From positions 62,001 through 126,000 of the forward strand of contig NZ_CDSE01000030.1 in assembly GCF_001373415.1 (NCBI RefSeq): 64,000 bases of DNA, written 5' to 3'. Position numbers and translations under genes: made by a program. Below, piece after piece: positions 50,595 through 60,900 of this stretch; position 1 is the first letter of the stretch; each line of letters begins with the position of its first letter. The notes under the pieces were generated by a model, which was not told where the DNA came from, ran no database searches, and saw nothing but the letters and a program-made list of their open reading frames with translations. This DNA is from Paenibacillus dakarensis (GTDB taxonomy: Bacteria; Bacillota; Bacilli; Paenibacillales; Paenibacillaceae).

Positions 50595-53500
50595 CTACTC
50601 TACCGATTTTAACGCTTCAATCATATCGATCCGCTTCAGCTTGTAATGCATGGACAGCATCACGATCCCGGAGAACAGCAGGGTTAACACCGCCGCATAC
50701 CCGTAGCTCATCCACTTGATGTTCTGGCTGAACATCATCGCATCGACTTCAGCGGTCTTGAGCACAAATGAGTGCAGCCATATCCCGAGGAAATTACCGA
50801 CGAAAATGCCGAGAACAGTCAAAAACATATTCTCCCGGTAAATATACATCGTGACTTCCTTATCATAGAAGCCAAGCACTTTAATCGTCGACAGCTCCCT
50901 GATCCGTTCCGAAACATTAATGTTAGTCAGATTGTACAGAACGACAAAGGCCAGCGCTGCTGCAGAAACGATAAGAACGACTACCACCACATTCATACTG
51001 CCCATCGTATCATCGAACGCGCTGCTCACTCCGCTCGTGAAGTTGACCATAGCCACTCCACCGTTTTTTATCAGCTTCTCCCCGAAGGCATCCTCCCACT
51101 TCTCGCTCGTATCCTTATACGTAAGAAGCTGCGCATTGACTTCCGGTTGATCACCGAAGACGGATTTATAATAGGAAGGTGTCATGTATAGATAATGCAT
51201 CGTGTAATTCTCTGTAATATCAGCAATCTTGATATCAAACTTATCATTATCGTTGTTCTGGATCGTCAGATTGTCTCCAACACCTACACCATATAATCGA
51301 GCCAGCTTTTCTGTGATTACAGCGCCTTGATCCGTTAGCGGTATATTTTCACCCGACTTCCGGTCGTTCAGCAGGATAAAATCACTGAGCTGATCCGGAG
51401 ATTCGGGAACGAATACGATCGCCTCCTGATTATTGACTCCCTTAGCGGTCGCCGTAACTGCGTCCTGAGTTACGTTCAGGACACCAGTTAGCCCCTGTAT
51501 ATTCGCAATCAGCTGGTCATAATCCTTCTTCTCCTGCTCACTGCTGTCGTCATGGAAAGCCACCGCTGCATTGTACTTCATGATCTTGCCGAACTGAAGC
51601 GGGGCGATTCCCCCGATTGAATCCTTCATCCCAAATCCGGCAAGAATGAGAGCCGCACAGCCTGCTACTCCGAGTACCGTCATAAACATCCGCTGTTTAT
51701 AGCGGAACAGGTTTCTCGCGGTTACCTTTCCGGTAAAATTAAGACGCTTCCAGATAAAGCCTACCCGTTCGAGCAAAATACGCTGTCCGCTCTTCGGCGC
51801 TCTGGGACGCATGAGTACAGATGCGTTACTTCGCAGCTCGACCCGTGAAGCAATCAGCGCTGTCATCGTGGTGCACACCAGTGCAACAATAATTGAAATA
51901 ATGCTGTAGCTAGGATAGAAGCTGATCCGTAAGTCAGTCAGATTGTACAGCGACCCGTAAGCATTAAAAATAATTGTAGGAAATAAGGTATAGCCCACGG
52001 CCAGACCTGCCGCGGAGGCAGTTACGCTTGCCAGAGTAGCATATACCAGGAACTTCTTCATAATGTCCCCGTTGCTGTACCCGAGTGCTTTCAGCGTTCC
52101 AATCTGAAGCCGGTGTTCCTCCACCATCCGTGTCATCGTGGTCAGACTGACCAAAGCCGCAATAAGGAAAAAGAATACCGGGAACGCCGTTGCTATGGAT
52201 GAGAGCCGGTCCGCATTATCACCGAATTCGGTATACCCTGGATTGGTACTGCGCTCCAGAACATATGTCTTCGGCAGCTCGAGCTCATCCAGCTCCTTCT
52301 GCCCGTCCGCAATTTCCTTCTCTGCGTCAGCAATTTTCCGGTCTGCTTTCTGCTTCTCTTCCTGATACTCGGCCCTGCCTTTTTCATATTCCGCTTGGCC
52401 ATCTTCAAGCTTCTTCTTCGCAGATGCGAGCTCTGCCTCGCCTTTCTGTTTTGCCTCGGCCAGATCCGCTCGACCCTTGTCGAGCTCTGTCTGCCCTTGT
52501 TCCAGCTTGCGTTCACCGGCTAGAAGCTGGGCCTGTCCCTCATCCAGCTGCTGTTTCTTCGCATCCAGCGTCTGCTGTGCGGAAGCAAGCTTACCGGAGG
52601 CTTGGTTTAATCCCTGTTCGAAAGAACCTACAGCACCGTTCAAAACGGCAGCATCTACAGCTCCGCTGAAATAACCTGAAACGACCTGTCCCAGCTTCTC
52701 ATCCGCTGAGCCTGCTGCGGCAACCAGCTGCGACTTCCGCTCCTCAGTAATTGCTCCCGGCGGCAGCTTCGCTATTTGCTTCAGCGAACTCACGAGCTCT
52801 TGTCCTTGAGCAAGCTTCGGCTCCAAAGCCTTTTTCTGATTATCCAGCTCTGCTTGTCCTGCCTTTAGCTGGGCTTTCCCTTCGGTAATACGTGTTCGGT
52901 TCCGTTCCAGGTCAGCCTTGCCCTTTTCAAGCTCCTGCTGCGCAGCATCCAGCTTACTCCGGCCTTTGGCAAGCTCAGACTGGAGCTTCTCTACACCATC
53001 CTGATAGCTGCGTCGTCCCTCATCCAGTTCAGCCTTGGCATCCGCAAGCTTCTTCCGGGCATCCGCCAGCTGCTGCTTGGCATCGGTAATTTTTAGACGG
53101 GCTTCATCCAGCTCAACCTGTCCTTCCTTCTTAATCTCCTTCAGCCGCTCCTCAGGCTGATGCTCAAGCGCCTGCTCTACCTCTTCCTTATGCTGTTCAA
53201 TAAGCTCATCATAGGCAGGGGTATATGGTGCGAGTGCCTCTGCATCCTTAAAGGTTAAGTAAGCTTCCGTATAGATATCCAGATTAAAATCCGCCTGCGG
53301 AATCACCACAAATACATCAGCCGTTCCCTTGCCGATACTGCTGCTGCCCCGTCCAAGATTATTGATGAACATCGGGCTTTTTACAGTCCCGACCACTTTG
53401 TAACTGATTGTCTTAAATGTATCCTTTAGCGCTTCTGAATCCGGATTCGTAAAGGTTATCGTATCCCCCAGCTTATACTCGCTTCCCATCTCTCCGTCTT

Positions 53501-53903
53501 CATCAATGACAATCTCACCGGTAGCCTGGGGCATTCTCCCTGAAATAAGCTTGTACTGATTCAGCGAATTGTCTTCAGAATAGGAAAATACCTTTGCAAT
53601 GAGTCCGGTGTTATCCAGAAATACGTCCGCACTATACCCAGGCTGTACACCGGATACTTCCGGCACTGTTCTAAGCGTATCTATGTCTTTCTCTCTCAGA
53701 CCATAAGTGGATTGAACCTTCAAATCCATCAGTCGGTGTTCCTTAAAATAATGTTCTGCAGTATTCAGCATATCGGGACCTGTTGCCTTGATCCCTGCGA
53801 AGAAGCCTACTCCTAACATGATGATGGCAAAAATGGATAAAAACCGCGCCTTGGTCCACCATATTTCCCGGAAAATATCAGTCCATAATGCTTTCTTTTT
53901 CAA
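50595..53903 (-). CDS. Large FtsX-like ABC permease with extracytoplasmic coiled coil
   Basis: The protein has 1102 residues: an N-terminal membrane helix (FLSIFAIIMLGVGFFAGI), a MacB-like periplasmic-type domain (to about 240), then about 300 residues of coiled coil with repeated LxxGxxELdxGRxxLaeAk-like heptads, as in YhgE-type proteins. FtsX cores with three helices each follow at about 565-700 and 975-1090 (FPVFFFLIAALVSLTTMTRM, VVVVVLIVSAAALAFVVLYN), separated by a second extracytoplasmic domain. It starts at TTG with AAGGAG nine bases upstream. With the adjacent ATPase it forms a mechanotransmission-type ABC system whose long coil should project outward. Substrate unknown. Confidence 0.87.
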   Translation of the reverse strand: MKKKALWTDIFREIWWTKARFLSIFAIIMLGVGFFAGIKATGPDMLNTAEHYFKEHRLMDLKVQSTYGLREKDIDTLRTVPEVSGVQPGYSADVFLDNTGLIAKVFSYSEDNSLNQYKLISGRMPQATGEIVIDEDGEMGSEYKLGDTITFTNPDSEALKDTFKTISYKVVGTVKSPMFINNLGRGSSSIGKGTADVFVVIPQADFNLDIYTEAYLTFKDAEALAPYTPAYDELIEQHKEEVEQALEHQPEERLKEIKKEGQVELDEARLKITDAKQQLADARKKLADAKAELDEGRRSYQDGVEKLQSELAKGRSKLDAAQQELEKGKADLERNRTRITEGKAQLKAGQAELDNQKKALEPKLAQGQELVSSLKQIAKLPPGAITEERKSQLVAAAGSADEKLGQVVSGYFSGAVDAAVLNGAVGSFEQGLNQASGKLASAQQTLDAKKQQLDEGQAQLLAGERKLEQGQTELDKGRADLAEAKQKGEAELASAKKKLEDGQAEYEKGRAEYQEEKQKADRKIADAEKEIADGQKELDELELPKTYVLERSTNPGYTEFGDNADRLSSIATAFPVFFFLIAALVSLTTMTRMVEEHRLQIGTLKALGYSNGDIMKKFLVYATLASVTASAAGLAVGYTLFPTIIFNAYGSLYNLTDLRISFYPSYSIISIIVALVCTTMTALIASRVELRSNASVLMRPRAPKSGQRILLERVGFIWKRLNFTGKVTARNLFRYKQRMFMTVLGVAGCAALILAGFGMKDSIGGIAPLQFGKIMKYNAAVAFHDDSSEQEKKDYDQLIANIQGLTGVLNVTQDAVTATAKGVNNQEAIVFVPESPDQLSDFILLNDRKSGENIPLTDQGAVITEKLARLYGVGVGDNLTIQNNDNDKFDIKIADITENYTMHYLYMTPSYYKSVFGDQPEVNAQLLTYKDTSEKWEDAFGEKLIKNGGVAMVNFTSGVSSAFDDTMGSMNVVVVVLIVSAAALAFVVLYNLTNINVSERIRELSTIKVLGFYDKEVTMYIYRENMFLTVLGIFVGNFLGIWLHSFVLKTAEVDAMMFSQNIKWMSYGYAAVLTLLFSGIVMLSMHYKLKRIDMIEALKSVE

Positions 53904-53916
53904 AATAGTTAGCTCC

Positions 53917-54618
53917 TTACCATTCGATGCTATCGACAGAGACCGGATTCGGATTCATCACTACTTTCCGGACCTTGGCATTATTGATCTCAATCACCCG
54001 GTCAGCCATAGGCGCGATGGCCGAGTTATGTGTTATTACAATTACTGTCGTTCCGGTATTCCGGCAAGTATCCTGAAGCAGCTTCAATACCTGCTTGCCC
54101 GTATTATAATCCAGTGCCCCGGTAGGTTCATCACACAGCAGCAGCTTAGGCTGCTTGGCAAGTGCTCTTGCAATCGCTACACGCTGCTGTTCACCGCCGG
54201 ACAACTGGGCCGGGAAATTGTTCAGCCTGTTACCCAAGCCGACATCTCGCAGCACCTTCTCAGCATCCAGGGCCCGAGGCGAGATCTGGGCAGCAAGCTC
54301 CACATTCTCTTTTGTCGTCAAATTCGGCACCAAATTATAAAACTGGAACACAAATCCGACATCCGTACGGCGGTACCCGGTGAGCTCCTTGCTGTTGAAC
54401 TTGGCAATATCCGTCCCGTCTACAAGCACCTGCCCCTCATCTGCTGTATCCATGCCGCCCAGAATGTTCAGTACCGTTGATTTTCCCGCACCGCTGGGTC
54501 CAACAATGATGGCAAATTCACCTTTTTCAATTTCAAAATCAATTCCGTCATTCGCTACAATCGTGGTCTCACCCATCTTGTAACGTTTATATTCATTTTT
54601 TATCGATACAAATGACAC
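53917..54618 (-). CDS. ABC transporter ATP-binding protein, MacB/LolD type
   Basis: The ATPase of about 233 residues has Walker [19 protein letters not shown], the Q-loop [14 protein letters not shown], signature [15 protein letters not shown], Walker [13 protein letters not shown] and H-loop VITHNSAI. The CDEPTGALD string is typical of MacB/LolD/SalX ATPases that serve FtsX-like permeases. GGGAG eight bases before GTG 54618 favours that start over the ATG at 54633. It is 13 bases upstream of the FtsX-like permease. Confidence 0.9.
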   Translation of the reverse strand: MSFVSIKNEYKRYKMGETTIVANDGIDFEIEKGEFAIIVGPSGAGKSTVLNILGGMDTADEGQVLVDGTDIAKFNSKELTGYRRTDVGFVFQFYNLVPNLTTKENVELAAQISPRALDAEKVLRDVGLGNRLNNFPAQLSGGEQQRVAIARALAKQPKLLLCDEPTGALDYNTGKQVLKLLQDTCRNTGTTVIVITHNSAIAPMADRVIEINNAKVRKVVMNPNPVSVDSIEW

Positions 54619-54861
54619 TCTTTCCACTCCCATCTACCACTCTACGAGTGAATTTCCCCTTAATTGCAACATGTAAACAAGTTTATCACAAAAAAATAGC
54701 CCTATAAAAATATCATACCCTCAAAAGAAGTCATCTTCACACAACGTTCTAATTCTCCTGGTTTTTAACACACCAAATACCTCATCAGCAACATTTTGTA
54801 AAATTCAGCGTTTATATAAATGAGTATTTTTTCCAATATTAATTCGCAAAGGAGATATCTG

Positions 54862-56418
54862 ATGAAAAAAATTAGCTGTTCTTCATTTCTTCTGCTCCTC
54901 GTCCTTGTTCTTTTGCCAAGCTCAGCCTTTTCCGCAGCATCATCTGAGTCCAAGGGAGTATCCTTCCCTGACCCGGTGCTCGAAATGATCGTCCGGCACG
55001 ATATTAACAAGCCAGTAGGCATCATCACGCAAAAAGATGTCGATAAAATTACCGTGCTCGACACGAACAAAGTTCATGCCATGCTTGTAAATAAATTAAA
55101 GAAGCCCGGGGCCAGCACTCACCGAGTTGGGATAAGGAGTTTGAAAGGAATCTCGCAGCTGCGCAATTTAAAAACCCTTCGTATACAACTTAGGCATAAC
55201 ACAGCAACTGTAAGCCACACCATTAAGGACTTATCCGAACTTAAACATTTAAAAAATCTAAAGACACTCACCCTTAGCGGGGTATCCCTTGAATCTCTTC
55301 GGGGAATGGAACAACTTACGGGACTAACCTCCCTTGATCTCAGCTCGAACCAAATCAAGAATCTGGAGCCTCTTCAGAACCTGACCAAGCTGGAGCATCT
55401 CAATCTGTCGTGGAATCCTTTGAATCAGGGAACCAGCGGGCTAGCCCCTTTGAAGAAGCTAAAGAAGCTAAAAACGTTAAACTTGCAAATGAGTTCCATG
55501 GAAGACATAACACCACTAAGCCACCTTACCGAACTACAAACATTGACCCTGGGCGGCTCAGGTAATGGAAATCTCCAGCCTTTGAGCACCTTGACCAATC
55601 TTCGAAAGCTTAACATGGATTACTTTGATGCAACCAGCCTTAAGCCGCTAAGAGGAATGAACAAGCTGCAGGAGCTTTCGATGGTCTATAACCGAATCGA
55701 GGATTTAACACCGCTTGCCGATTTGAAGCAGCTCCAGATCCTCAACATGTCGGAGAATCGGGTGAAATCCTTGAAGCCGCTGGAAAACCTGAAAGAGCTG
55801 CGGATCATCAAAGCCCGTGACAACCAGATTGAATCCCTTGTTCCACTAACCAACTTGAAGCACCTGAAGTATTTGGATTTTATTGACAATCGGATTGTTT
55901 CCCTTAATGGGCTGGAGAATAAGGAGAACCTGGAAGTCGCTCAACTGCACTCTAACATTATTGATGTGAACAGCAGTTCTTCCGCTTCTATCCTAGCTCA
56001 ATTAACAAAGCAAGGCACCGACATTGGTTACAGCACATTTGACCCATTCCCGGAAATCATGCTGTTTTACAAAGCGAAAAAAGTTTACGCATTCGGTAAA
56101 TATTCCGAGCTATCGGCCGCTCCATTTGTCAGTAAAGGCAGAGTCTTCGTCCCGCTTCAGGTGATCAGCGACCTGCTGGGGGCCAAAGTGCAGTGGGATA
56201 AGGAAGCTCAAAAAGTGATTATCAAGGATGAGGGAGTCTCCATGGTCTTGCAGGTCGGCTCTATGGATATGAAATACAACGGACAAATGATTACCCTCGA
56301 TGCATCTCCTATCATCTATGATGATATCGTTTATGTCCCTGCCCGTGCCATCGCAGAACGTCTCGGCATGCTTGTGAAGCCTTATTATGGTTACGGTGTT
56401 TCCATCAACTTATTTTAA
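54862..56418 (+). CDS. Secreted leucine-rich-repeat protein with C-terminal stalk domain
   Basis: The 518-residue protein has a signal peptide (FLLLLVLVLLPSSAFSA), a cap region, and about twelve internalin-type LRR units at about 80-370. These have the spacing LxxLxxLxLxxNxIxxLxPLxxL, for example LTSLDLSSNQIKNLEPLQNL and LRIIKARDNQIESLVPLTNL. Residues about 410-518 are a copper amine oxidase N-terminal-like stalk domain (GRVFVPLQVISDLLGAKVQW, YDDIVYVPARAIAERLGM). No LPXTG, membrane anchor or SLH domain is present, so the stalk may mediate wall association. AAAGGAG is seven bases before the ATG. Probably a surface interaction protein. Confidence 0.85.
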   Translation: MKKISCSSFLLLLVLVLLPSSAFSAASSESKGVSFPDPVLEMIVRHDINKPVGIITQKDVDKITVLDTNKVHAMLVNKLKKPGASTHRVGIRSLKGISQLRNLKTLRIQLRHNTATVSHTIKDLSELKHLKNLKTLTLSGVSLESLRGMEQLTGLTSLDLSSNQIKNLEPLQNLTKLEHLNLSWNPLNQGTSGLAPLKKLKKLKTLNLQMSSMEDITPLSHLTELQTLTLGGSGNGNLQPLSTLTNLRKLNMDYFDATSLKPLRGMNKLQELSMVYNRIEDLTPLADLKQLQILNMSENRVKSLKPLENLKELRIIKARDNQIESLVPLTNLKHLKYLDFIDNRIVSLNGLENKENLEVAQLHSNIIDVNSSSSASILAQLTKQGTDIGYSTFDPFPEIMLFYKAKKVYAFGKYSELSAAPFVSKGRVFVPLQVISDLLGAKVQWDKEAQKVIIKDEGVSMVLQVGSMDMKYNGQMITLDASPIIYDDIVYVPARAIAERLGMLVKPYYGYGVSINLF

Positions 56419-56423
56419 TCACT

Positions 56424-56470
56424 AAAAAGCTCCTTCCAAGCATTCGCCATGCTTAGGAAGGAGCTTTTTA
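56424..56470. terminator. Bidirectional terminator
   Basis: AAAAGCTCCTTCC pairs with GGAAGGAGCTTTT, with inner AAGCAT/ATGCTT, between the convergent LRR gene and the Pel-like operon. It ends both. Confidence 0.88.
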
Positions 56471-56493
56471 TTCGCTGTGGATCATATTCCACT

Positions 56494-57174
56494 TTATTGT
56501 GCATAATCCCCGGTATAATTAACAAGGGAGGCGTCTTGAACTCCGCTAATTTCACTTATACGATCTACAAAAGCCGTGTTATCATCGACGAGCCGTACTT
56601 CTACCGTCAATTCTGTAAATTCTTTTCGGACTGTTTTTGATTTGAGACGATGTTTCACTTTACTTAACTGCAGTTTTACTTCATCAGTCGCTTGGTCAGA
56701 ATGCCGAATAATAAGTAGGAATAATTGTTCTTTTACCTTACGTCTCGATAGCCACAGTATCGTGATACCAATAATCAAAGAACCCAAGAGGGCAATCGGG
56801 TACAGCTTCGCTCCGGATGCAATCCCTGCAGAAATCGCCCAGAACATATAGACGATATCTAAAGGATCCTTGACCGCTGTTCTGAATCGAACGATACTAA
56901 GTGCCCCTACCATACCTAGTGAAAGAACAATATTTGTGCTAATGGTCATAATAACTAAAGCCGTAATCATTGTCATCAGAACAAAGGACACATTATAGTT
57001 ATAGCTGTATACTACCCCGCGAAAGGCTTTTCGATAAATCCAGTAAATAAACATTCCAACAATAAATGAAGATAATAGACCCAGAAAAACGTCAATATAA
57101 GAGATGTTGCGAAAGGCTTCCAGGTTAAGCACGCTTTTTTTGATAATATCCTGAAAATTAAAATTATCAGCCAC
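56494..57174 (-). CDS. DUF4956 membrane protein
   Basis: The protein of about 226 residues has four membrane helices in its first 150 (GLLSSFIVGMFIYWIY, VSFVLMTMITALVIMTI, GMVGALSIVRFRTAVKDPLD, YPIALLGSLIIGITILWL) and a soluble C-terminal alpha/beta domain (about 150-226). LSLGMVGALSIVRFRTAVKD is the signature of DUF4956, which often sits beside VTC-type polyphosphate polymerases and CotH proteins. GGAGG eight bases before GTG 57174 sets the start. It is the last gene of the operon. Biochemical role unknown. Confidence 0.87.
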   Translation of the reverse strand: MADNFNFQDIIKKSVLNLEAFRNISYIDVFLGLLSSFIVGMFIYWIYRKAFRGVVYSYNYNVSFVLMTMITALVIMTISTNIVLSLGMVGALSIVRFRTAVKDPLDIVYMFWAISAGIASGAKLYPIALLGSLIIGITILWLSRRKVKEQLFLLIIRHSDQATDEVKLQLSKVKHRLKSKTVRKEFTELTVEVRLVDDNTAFVDRISEISGVQDASLVNYTGDYAQ

Positions 57175-57194
57175 CCATGATTCCTCCAATGATT

Positions 57195-57905
57195 TTACTC
57201 TTTAAAATGATTGTTATTGACTTCACGACAAATCACATACTTAGAAATCGAAGATCGTACAAGCTCTGCCGGTTGTAACAGCTTGCGAATCGCAAACGGA
57301 ATAAATGCATCGAACTTCACTTCCATGATGGTGACAGGTTCCGTTATCGCCTCTTTTAATACGAGATTTGTATCAAAAAGATCATAAGTATTGATGCCTG
57401 CTGATAGTTTTTTGTCAAAAGTAATCCTGACATTCCCCTGCTCGTAAACGTATGCTTCTCTTATGTAATCTACAATAGCTGTTGGACGAAAAGCGCGCTG
57501 GGTAAGTGCATGGTAAAAATCCCTGATTAGAGGAATCTCTCTATGAGAAAGCACCTCAGGATTTCCAGAGAGAATTGCGTCATACTCATTCCTTGAGATG
57601 GGCGCAGCTTCCTTATTTACATAATCCCCATACTTACTCTTTCGTTCCAGCGTGATTCGGTTATCACTTCCGTTATAGATCCGAATTCGATACTTTTCAC
57701 GATTAAAAATACCGTTGTTCTTATCATGCAGTGAATGATTATGCGGTCCGTCAAAATACAAGCTTCGGATTCCGTATCCTTCACCGTTGATTGAATGTTC
57801 ATCCATCCCCATATATGATGTCATTTTATGACGAAGAGTAATATATTCGTGCAGATGAATGTAATACTTAAATTCATGTCTCAGTCTTTTTCCTTGAATA
57901 TGCAC
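57195..57905 (-). CDS. VTC-domain polyphosphate-polymerase-like protein
   Basis: The 236-residue protein has the tunnel-fold VTC domain: RHEFKYYIHLHEYITLRHKM, GYGIRSLYFDGPHNHSLHDK, KYRIRIYNGSDNRITLERKS (basic tunnel strands), KEAAPISRNEY, IVDYIREAY and MEVKFDAFIPFAI. In yeast this fold (Vtc4) makes polyphosphate from ATP; bacterial copies are unproven but keep the Arg/Lys-lined strands and final Glu. It starts at GTG with the ribosome site inside the last codons of the preceding gene (two-base gap), pointing to tight coupling with the PelG-CotH fusion. Confidence 0.85.
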   Translation of the reverse strand: MHIQGKRLRHEFKYYIHLHEYITLRHKMTSYMGMDEHSINGEGYGIRSLYFDGPHNHSLHDKNNGIFNREKYRIRIYNGSDNRITLERKSKYGDYVNKEAAPISRNEYDAILSGNPEVLSHREIPLIRDFYHALTQRAFRPTAIVDYIREAYVYEQGNVRITFDKKLSAGINTYDLFDTNLVLKEAITEPVTIMEVKFDAFIPFAIRKLLQPAELVRSSISKYVICREVNNNHFKE

Positions 57906-57907
57906 GC

Positions 57908-60900
57908 TTACTCCACCTCAAATTCTCTTAATCCATAGAAAAAAGTTCCTTCTTCATCATATATGATGCTATCAAATGCAATTTGGGAATTTCCCTTGGA
58001 ATCACGCACCGTAACTTTCCAGTAGTAGGTTCCCTCAGGGAGTTCTTTCATTGTAAATTGAGTCGTTGAGATGCTCTTCTTCTCCGCTACGATCTGAGTG
58101 AATCCAGGATCACGTGATACCGTCAAATCATACAGAAGATCATCACCTTGCAAGTCGAATGCATTTTCCCAGACAAAATAAAGACTTCCATTGTCTTGAT
58201 CTACATCACCTAAATAGAATGGTTTGGGCTTTTCCAGATCTTCAAGAAACAGCTTCTTCCCAAGCTCCGGTATTTTGGTGATTTCTTCAAACTCATTAGC
58301 AATTTCACTCTTTAATCCCGGTAGGAAATCCAGATCAGGTGAGCGGAACGAGAAAGTCTCCACCTGCTTCTGATATATCTGTAGCTGCTTCGCCACAGTT
58401 TCCTCATTTATAACTTTAGACAGCTCCTCAATTTTATCTTTCAACTGGTTAACATGCTGTTCAGAGCGAAAATAACGGTTATGTAGTATACCGCCCCAAT
58501 AATTGCTTAATCCCTGCTGGTAATCACTTATACTCCGATTGTTTCTTTGCGATCCCCACCCTCCGTCATAGTCCCAAGGAAGGAAATACCATTTATTGGA
58601 ATTAAGAGGCGAGTACAGGTAAAAATTATTCGCGTCCGTATCCATATTGTCCGACAAAATATTAAATGCCAGCCAGGTTAGATAATTATCAAGATCAAAA
58701 TGCTTCTCCATGACCTCATCGATTGACATCGACATATCATTTACATCATCAAGCATTTGGATCAGCTTATCATGATCTTCCCGCCCTTTAATCTCAAGAA
58801 TCGTCTCAAACTTCTTCTTATCGTAAGCCGGGTCAGACTGGGATTTTATTTGGTCCGGATATCGATTGAACTCAAAGAATGCTACTTTATACAAATGTCC
58901 ATAGGGATCGAGCCAGTGGGACTTCAAAAACTTTTCATTAGGCTGTTCTACCTGTGTATAAAGGCCATAGTCCTTAAATACGGAATCGGATCCACCTTCA
59001 GAAAGGTCTTTCACATATACATGCACAAATTGTGTTCGCAAGCTGGTTATATTGGGAAGAGTCTCCAGCAAATCAAAACTGAGTTTATTTCGCACTCTGG
59101 ATAAGTCTAATGAATGCTTATTCAGATTAATGGTTCTCTGATTAAGCCATAATCCAGCTTCATCATAAAGGCGGAGTTTGTATGATTTTTGAGAAGTATA
59201 TCTGGCCGTATTACCCCGAAGACTGATTTTAGCGTTAGCCTCACTTGCTCCGTATCCAAACATCCCTTCAGAAGGACCCCTGCCATCCGGTTTTCCCTCC
59301 TGCATAATTACCTTTAAATTCTCTTCACTGTAGCGATCGGTATTTCGATTTAAGTTATACCAATTTAGCTCTGGAGTCTTACCTGATTTATCAGGGAGAA
59401 CGGTGATGTACAATGTTTTGACTGAATCATCTTCATCTTTTGAATATATTCTCTTATCCTCAGATAATTTGTGCGTCTCTGATTCAGATGCAGGTGCAGA
59501 GCTAGTTTTAAGCTCCGGCTTCGTTTCTGCTTCTTTCCCTGTTGCATCTGTGCATGCCGAGAGAACCATTCCAGACAGAAGCAGCATCCCAATGATTGAA
59601 AAGGATTTTCCGATCCATTTGGATGGTGCAGCCGTTTTATTCTTCGCCTGGTGAAGTGGCTGGGAACAGAACGTATAATAATCAAGATTACGAAGTACAT
59701 GTAAAAGTCTCATAATGCCTCCAATTAGCCCTAGTAAGGAAGCGATAAGCATCCCAAGTCCATCACTGCCCGTCTTCATTGACCATAGGGTGAAACCTAA
59801 ATTCATTAAGATGAATGCTGAACTTAAAACCAATACTCCTCTTCGATCATCAAAGTACAGTAATAGATGAAGCAATATAAACATCATGATGAACAAAAAG
59901 TAACCCAGGACCAGTATCGTAAATACATCGAGCTGGGCCATTGTAAATCCAATCTTGGGGAGGATCTTCATCCCTATTGCCAAGGAAACAACCGTAAACA
60001 AAAGCTGCACTTGCATTAGAAAGCTGACGGATTGCACTAATGTTTGCTGCATTTCTTTTCTGGCGCGGTCTATTTCAATCCAGGTGCCCCCTTCAATAAC
60101 ATACTTATAATAGTTTCTGAACTTTACATAAAATGAGGTTTCCACAGATACTACAAACGTTACGAGTGACGGCACGACGGATAAAAACGCATAAAATACA
60201 GGTAAATCATAATAAAAAGATACTGCGTATCTCTCTGCAACCCATACACCTTTCTCACCTAGCCAATACACGAAACTATGCATGTAGATCCCCGAATACA
60301 TAAATGTCCCTATAAAAAATAAGGACGGGTATTTTTTGAAGTAGCTGGTAAAGGCAAACAACTGCTTGGGCTGCTTTGCAGGAAACACTTGTTCAAAATG
60401 ATAAAAGGACATCAATATAATGATCAGAAAACCAATATCAATAGAAAACACAGCTGCTGTAGTCGCATTCATAGAGGTAAAGGTGAGCAATATAAAGCCA
60501 GTCAATAGAGAAATCACTATTCCAATTAAGAATGACCGAACAATCCGGGTGTAATCCTTCAAAGCAGATAAATACACAGACTGCAGCCATACAACGACTA
60601 GCTCCATAAAAAACAGATAACTGGCAACCTTATATCCAATCCCGGCAGATACTCCCTGTAAAAACAACCAAGCTGCAAGTGCAGTCAAAGGCAAACAAAT
60701 GATTAATGCCCCATAGAATGAGGAAAGAAGATGTTCATATTTCTTTTCAAAAATCATATCTGCTATAAATCGGGTCAACACCATACTGATCCCGCCAGTG
60801 ATAATGATGGAGAAGATAAAAGCATATTGCATGGTTGAAATATACAATTCCCAATCCTGATATGTCCCATTACTCGCAATCATAAATCTTTGAAGGACAA

